A stretch of 54,484 nucleotides of DNA from Clostridia bacterium (GTDB taxonomy: Bacteria; Bacillota; Clostridia; Oscillospirales; CAG-272), in the NCBI GenBank assembly GCA_017461945.1, contig JAFTSB010000050.1:1-54484 (forward strand), given 5' to 3'. Under the pieces are notes generated by a model that searched no databases, was not told the DNA's origin, and worked only from the letters and a program-made list of their open reading frames with translations. The translations under genes were made by a program, and so were the position numbers. Positions 50,739-54,484 of the stretch are shown here, piece after piece (the first letter of the stretch is position 1; each line of letters begins with the position of its first letter).

Positions 50739-51479
50739 ATGGTCTGGAAAATTCTGCTTTGTATTTTGTTTGGTTATCTGATCGGAGGCATTAACCCCTC
50801 TTATATCATTGGTCGCATCAAGGGCTTTGACATCCGTCAAAAGGGCTCCGGCAACGCCGGCGCCTCCAACGCCGTGATCACCATGGGAAAGACGATTGGC
50901 ATTTTCAGCGCACTGTTTGATATCGCCAAGGCTACCGTTTGCTATCTGGTTGCCCCTTTGATCTTTGGCGACTTTGCCTTTGCTGCAGAGGTGGCCGGTG
51001 TTGCCTGCATTCTTGGTCATATGTTTCCTGCCTATATGAAATTCAAGGGCGGCAAGGGCTTGGCCTGTCTCGGTGGCGTTCTGCTGGCAATGGATTGGCG
51101 CTTTTTCTTGCTGATTCTGGCAACCGAAATCGTTATTTGCGTGGTGTGCAACTATATTTGCGTGGTGCCGATCACGGCTTCGATCCTGACCCCCATCGTT
51201 TACGGATTGTTTGGCGCACAGGGCGTAGCCCCCTGGTTTTATCATGCCGAAAACGGCTGGTGGGGTGCAGCAATTCTTTCCATCGCCACCATTGCCATGC
51301 TCTATCGCCACATTCAAAACATTCATCGCATCTTCATCGGAACCGAAATGCATTTTAACTATCTTTGGATCAATCAAGAGCGCAAAACTGCCGAAAAGGA
51401 GCGTATCCGTCAAAATACCGAAAAGCACCTGCAAAAAAAGGCAGAGCGCCAGAAGGCTAAAGAAAACATCCCCCAATAA
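50739..51479 (+). CDS. plsY: glycerol-3-phosphate acyltransferase PlsY
   Basis: A 246-residue membrane enzyme that transfers an acyl group from acyl phosphate to glycerol-3-phosphate, the first step of phospholipid synthesis. Motifs: GSGNAGASNA (family GSGNxGATN), GHMFPAYMKFKGGKGLA, and a five-helix layout. The last 40 residues are a charged cytoplasmic tail (KTAEKERIRQNTEKHLQKKA) longer than usual for PlsY (about 200). GAAAGAGAG before the ATG. Confidence 0.93.
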   Translation: MVWKILLCILFGYLIGGINPSYIIGRIKGFDIRQKGSGNAGASNAVITMGKTIGIFSALFDIAKATVCYLVAPLIFGDFAFAAEVAGVACILGHMFPAYMKFKGGKGLACLGGVLLAMDWRFFLLILATEIVICVVCNYICVVPITASILTPIVYGLFGAQGVAPWFYHAENGWWGAAILSIATIAMLYRHIQNIHRIFIGTEMHFNYLWINQERKTAEKERIRQNTEKHLQKKAERQKAKENIPQ

Positions 51480-51490
51480 GGAGGTATTTT

Positions 51491-52048
51491 ATGAACATTA
51501 CGTTATATGGCGCTGCAAGCGACCGCATTGACCGCGCTTATATCGAGCGCGTGGAGGAGTTGGGCCGCGCAATGGCGCGACGTGGACACACTATGGTGTT
51601 TGGTGCAGGCTCCACCGGTCTGATGGGAGCCGCCGCAAGAGGTATGTCTGCCGAGCATGGACATATCGTTGGCGTTACCCCCCACTTTATGCACGATTTA
51701 GAGCCTGTCAGCACTCTTTGCACCGAGGTGATCAATACCGAGACCATGGCCGAGCGCAAGACCATTATGGAAAACATGGCCGACGCCTTTGTGATCGTGC
51801 CCGGTGGCATTGGCACCTTTGACGAGTTCTTTCAGATTTTGACCTTAAAGGTGTTGGGCCGCCACAACAAGCCCATCATCCTTTACAACATCAACGGTTT
51901 TTGGGACAACATGATCTCGGTGATCGGCACTGATCTGATCAAGGGCTTTATCAACACCCATACCGCTGACTGCTTCTGCATTTGCGAGACCCCTGAATCG
52001 GTGTTCCACGAAATTGAGGCTCCCGATCCCGAGGATAATCAAGGCTAA
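51491..52048 (+). CDS. LOG-family (TIGR00730) Rossmann-fold protein
   Basis: A 185-residue protein with the LOG signature PGGIGTFDEFF and the preceding METMAERK-type motif (TETMAERKTIM). Homologues are nucleotide 5'-monophosphate phosphoribohydrolases (cytokinin-activating enzymes in plants and some bacteria). AAGGAGG eight bases after the plsY stop sets the start; same operon as plsY. Confidence 0.9.
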   Translation: MNITLYGAASDRIDRAYIERVEELGRAMARRGHTMVFGAGSTGLMGAAARGMSAEHGHIVGVTPHFMHDLEPVSTLCTEVINTETMAERKTIMENMADAFVIVPGGIGTFDEFFQILTLKVLGRHNKPIILYNINGFWDNMISVIGTDLIKGFINTHTADCFCICETPESVFHEIEAPDPEDNQG

Positions 52049-52060
52049 CAACCCCTGTGA

Positions 52061-52093
52061 GACCGATTTTGCTGACCCGAGATCGGTCTTTTT
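52061..52093 (+). terminator. terminator of the plsY-LOG operon
   Basis: Arms GACCGAT (52061-52067) and ATCGGTC (52082-52088), then TTTTTC. Confidence 0.75.
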
Positions 52094-52111
52094 CATCAAA
52101 GGAGGTATGAT

Positions 52112-53929
52112 ATGTTGAAAAAAAGTGTATGCTTGCTTTTGTGCGTGTTTATGATCCTTCCTCTCTTTACCGCCTGCTCCAAGGACGGTAAGGAGATCGA
52201 GCTGGTGGCCGAGGGCTTTAGTGAATATGTGATCATTGCCCCCGGCGGTACAGACAACAAGAGCAAGGCCGAAAACAAAGCGGCATTGGAGCTTTACGAT
52301 GCCATTCGCAAAAAGACCGATGCTACGCTGGAGTGTAAAAGCGATGCACAAAGCGGCAACAGCACCGAGCCTGAAAAGGCAAAGGAAATTTTAGTGGGTG
52401 CCACCAATCGCACAGCTTCGAAAAACACCTTGAAGGAGCTACGCGCCAAGGACTATGTGATCACTTATGAGAACGAGCGTGTGATCATTCTGGGCGGCAG
52501 CGCCGAGGCCACGGCAGAGGCGGTCAAATATTTTATTGATACATACGTCAATGAAGCCGAAAAAACCGTAACTGTTTTCTCAAAGCGGAACGACCTGGTC
52601 GAATATGCCTACCCGGTTGGACACCTTTCCATCAACGGTGTGCCCCTGCAGGAGTACACCATCGTCTACCCCAAGGCCGCCAAAGACTCTACCTCCTCTA
52701 CCTTGATCACCTACTATACCGCCATTGCGCTGGCTGATTTCCTATATGAAAACGCCGGTATCCTGCTGGATGTAGTCCCCGACAGCACCGCCTCCAGCGA
52801 CTATGAGCTGTTGATCGGCAACACCAGCCGCCCCGAGAGCAAGGCGGTGACGGGCACCACCCTTGCCGACGACGAATATCTGCTAATGCAAAGTGGCTCT
52901 AAGATCGTGATGATGGGCAACTCCCATATGGTTGCCGGCGCTGCCAGCGCCCTGGTCAATCAGCATTTCAAATCTCAGGGCGTGAACGTGGATATTGATG
53001 CCACGGCCATCCCCACCACGGCCCAAGGTAAGACCTTTACCTTTGAAAAGGCCACCTCTGCCATTCTGATGATCGGCGACGGCATGGGTAACAATCACAT
53101 CAATGCCACCCTGGCTGACAACACCTTAAAGGATTTTGTGGCGCGTGATCTGCCCTATCAGACCTTCTGCACCACCTCGTCACAATCGGTACTGAACGGA
53201 AAGACCACCTACACCGATAGCGCGGCCGCCGCCACAGCGTTGGCCACAGGCTATAAAACGCTGAACGGCTACGTTGGCATGGACCCCAGCAAGACCAGTC
53301 GTCAGAACATCCGCGAGGTAGCGCACGCCGCCGGCGCACGTACCGGCGTCTTGACCACCGATGTCATTACGGGTGCGACCCCTGCAGGATTTTTGTGCCA
53401 CCACAGCAAGCGCAGCGACGAAAGCACCCTGCAAAAGCAGATCAACAATCTGAATAAAAACGGGCAAATCGATTACTGTCTTGGCTCGGTCTCTACCCTT
53501 GCCGACAACGCCCGCAATGCACTGAATCAACTTTCGGCAGATGGTAGCAGCTACTTTTTGATGATTGAGGAGGCACACATCGACAAGCGAGCCCACAACG
53601 CCAATATGCAGTCCATGCAGGATTGCGTGGTGCGTTATAACGAGTGCATCGCCTATGTCATTGCCTTTGTAATGCTGCACCCCTACACCGCCCTGATCAT
53701 CACCGCCGACCACGAAACCGGCGGTCTGGAGCTGATCAACGGCGAATACGTGTTTACCAATCAACCAGACCCCACTGAGGAGTATTGGCAGCACACCGAC
53801 GAAAAAGCCCCTGCCTTTGGCATTGGAGATGGCGTTGAGGAGCTGCTGAAATCCGACACCGTGATCGACAACACCGACATCGCCAAGTTTGTGGCCGCTA
53901 TTTACGGCAACACCAAATTTGGTCAATAA
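52112..53929 (+). CDS. lipoprotein alkaline phosphatase with N-terminal extra domain
   Basis: A 605-residue exported enzyme. The signal peptide ends in a lipobox LFTAC, so Cys22 should carry the lipid anchor. Residues about 25-300 form an extra domain of alternating strands and helices, not recognised. The C-terminal half is an alkaline phosphatase: LMIGDGMG (metal Asp), YTDSAAAATALATG with the nucleophilic Ser, VTTDVITGATP, MIEEAHIDKRAHN and TADHETGG. It would release phosphate outside the cell. AAAGGAGG before the ATG. Transcribed as a single gene. Confidence 0.9.
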   Translation: MLKKSVCLLLCVFMILPLFTACSKDGKEIELVAEGFSEYVIIAPGGTDNKSKAENKAALELYDAIRKKTDATLECKSDAQSGNSTEPEKAKEILVGATNRTASKNTLKELRAKDYVITYENERVIILGGSAEATAEAVKYFIDTYVNEAEKTVTVFSKRNDLVEYAYPVGHLSINGVPLQEYTIVYPKAAKDSTSSTLITYYTAIALADFLYENAGILLDVVPDSTASSDYELLIGNTSRPESKAVTGTTLADDEYLLMQSGSKIVMMGNSHMVAGAASALVNQHFKSQGVNVDIDATAIPTTAQGKTFTFEKATSAILMIGDGMGNNHINATLADNTLKDFVARDLPYQTFCTTSSQSVLNGKTTYTDSAAAATALATGYKTLNGYVGMDPSKTSRQNIREVAHAAGARTGVLTTDVITGATPAGFLCHHSKRSDESTLQKQINNLNKNGQIDYCLGSVSTLADNARNALNQLSADGSSYFLMIEEAHIDKRAHNANMQSMQDCVVRYNECIAYVIAFVMLHPYTALIITADHETGGLELINGEYVFTNQPDPTEEYWQHTDEKAPAFGIGDGVEELLKSDTVIDNTDIAKFVAAIYGNTKFGQ

Positions 53930-53935
53930 CATAGG

Positions 53936-53982
53936 AAAAAGGCGCACCGTGCGTGAAAATTCACATACGGTGCGCCTTTTTT
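53936..53982 (+). terminator. terminator of the alkaline phosphatase gene
   Basis: Arms GGCGCACCGT (53941-53950) and ACGGTGCGCC (53967-53976) with T-run. Confidence 0.85.
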
Positions 53983-54004
53983 GCCAAAACGCCTAAAGCA
54001 AAAG

Positions 54005-54030
54005 GGGCACGCAGGATAACCTGCGTGCCC
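54005..54030 (-). terminator. terminator of gap
   Basis: GGGCACGCAGG, loop ATAA, CCTGCGTGCCC, followed by CTTTTG on the minus strand. Confidence 0.75.
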
Positions 54031-54045
54031 TTCTGTACACAGAAA

Positions 54046-54484
54046 TTAGATCTCTGCGAAGTACTTGATGGTGCGAACCATCTGAGAGGTGTAGCTGTTC
54101 TCGTTGTCGTACCAAGCAACGACCTGAACCTGGTAGGTGTCGTCGTCGATCTTAGCAACCATGGTCTGGGTAGCATCGAACAGAGAGCCGTAACGCATGC
54201 CGATGATATCGGAGGAAACGATCTCCTCGGTGTTGTAGCCATAGGACTCGGTAGCAGCAGCCTTCATAGCAGCGTTGATACCGTCAACGGTGATGTCCTT
54301 GCCCTTTACAACAGCAACCAGGATGGTGGTGGAGCCGGTGCAGGTGGGAACACGCTGAGCGGAGCCGATCAGCTTGCCGTTGAGCTCAGGGATTACCAGA
54401 CCGATCGCCTTTGCAGCGCCGGTGGAGTTGGGAACGATGTTGCAGGCGCCTGCGCGTGCACGGCGAAGATCGCCTTTGCGCTGC
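54046..54484 (-). CDS. gap: glyceraldehyde-3-phosphate dehydrogenase, 3' part
   Basis: The last 145 codons of a type I GAPDH; the 5' part lies beyond the window edge. It shows [43 protein letters not shown] and the C-terminal WYDNENSY, all standard for the glycolytic NAD-dependent enzyme. Codon use is strongly biased (almost only GAG/AAG, TAC), as expected of a highly expressed gene. Confidence 0.93.
   Translation of the reverse strand, partial: QRKGDLRRARAGACNIVPNSTGAAKAIGLVIPELNGKLIGSAQRVPTCTGSTTILVAVVKGKDITVDGINAAMKAAATESYGYNTEEIVSSDIIGMRYGSLFDATQTMVAKIDDDTYQVQVVAWYDNENSYTSQMVRTIKYFAEI

Overview
The window looks like a chromosomal segment of an anaerobic, gut-type Firmicute of class Clostridia, probably Oscillospiraceae/Ruminococcaceae-like. 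The pointers are two glycyl-radical enzymes, an FprA flavodiiron protein, an orphan ferredoxin:thioredoxin-reductase catalytic subunit, the Firmicute families DUF1836, DUF1858 and DUF2156, a ROK glucokinase with the CxCGxxGCxE zinc motif, strong AGGAGG ribosome-binding sites and sigma-A promoters. Most genes lie on the minus strand. Genus cannot be fixed from sequence reading alone.

Layout. 1-893: no intact gene; a 3' half tRNA-Pro(CGG), a second copy of its last 16 bases, and three terminators, which looks like the end of an integrative element lying mostly to the left. 894-9346: a minus-strand operon (glycyl-radical enzyme, wreck of its radical-SAM activase, 2-hydroxyacid dehydrogenase, second glycyl-radical enzyme, glycerophosphodiesterase, metallo-beta-lactamase-fold hydrolase) with a divergent DeoR-type regulator and shared operator. 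9347-9826: palindromic mobile-element debris. 9827-19748: a 1180-residue GLUG-repeat surface protein, a LuxR-type regulator with a 45-bp palindrome at its start site, a serine hydrolase, peptidase T, a deleted remnant of a glycyl-radical-enzyme gene, and a second metallo-beta-lactamase-fold hydrolase. 19839-33660: housekeeping and accessory genes (cyclase, DMT transporter, lipase-like hydrolase, ZIP transporter, FprA, AraC regulator with divergent L-fucose isomerase, DegV, ECF S component, a CoaX-like protein with altered motifs, DUF1836). 33817-34776: ROK glucokinase.

34953-44834 is the most distinctive part: nine tightly packed minus-strand genes encoding two nitrilase-glycerophosphodiesterase fusions separated by a metallophosphoesterase, a CocE-type esterase, a FEN-like nuclease, an unrecognised protein, a PHP phosphoesterase, an APH(3')-like kinase and a polysaccharide deacetylase. 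Together with the free-standing GDPD at 2.2-3.0 kb, the window carries three GDPD domains, which suggests scavenging of phosphodiester or amide-linked head groups; the substrate is not known.

44835-45424 is another wreckage zone: a four-helix-bundle gene stub, a modular palindromic array and a duplicated 3' end of the neighbouring rlmD-type gene, consistent with an insertion hotspot. 45425-54484: an AT-richer orphan gene, rlmD, a probable pseudo-phosphatase, Nif3, DUF1858, thioredoxin with divergent FTR catalytic subunit, DUF2156, PlsY, a LOG-family protein, a lipoprotein alkaline phosphatase, and the 3' part of gap.

A recurring theme is gene decay: at least four recognisable relics (tRNA-Pro half, GRE activase, GRE gene, four-helix protein), plus probable stubs of an aldo/keto reductase and of rlmD, sit between intact genes. 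All start choices below rest on visible ribosome-binding sites.
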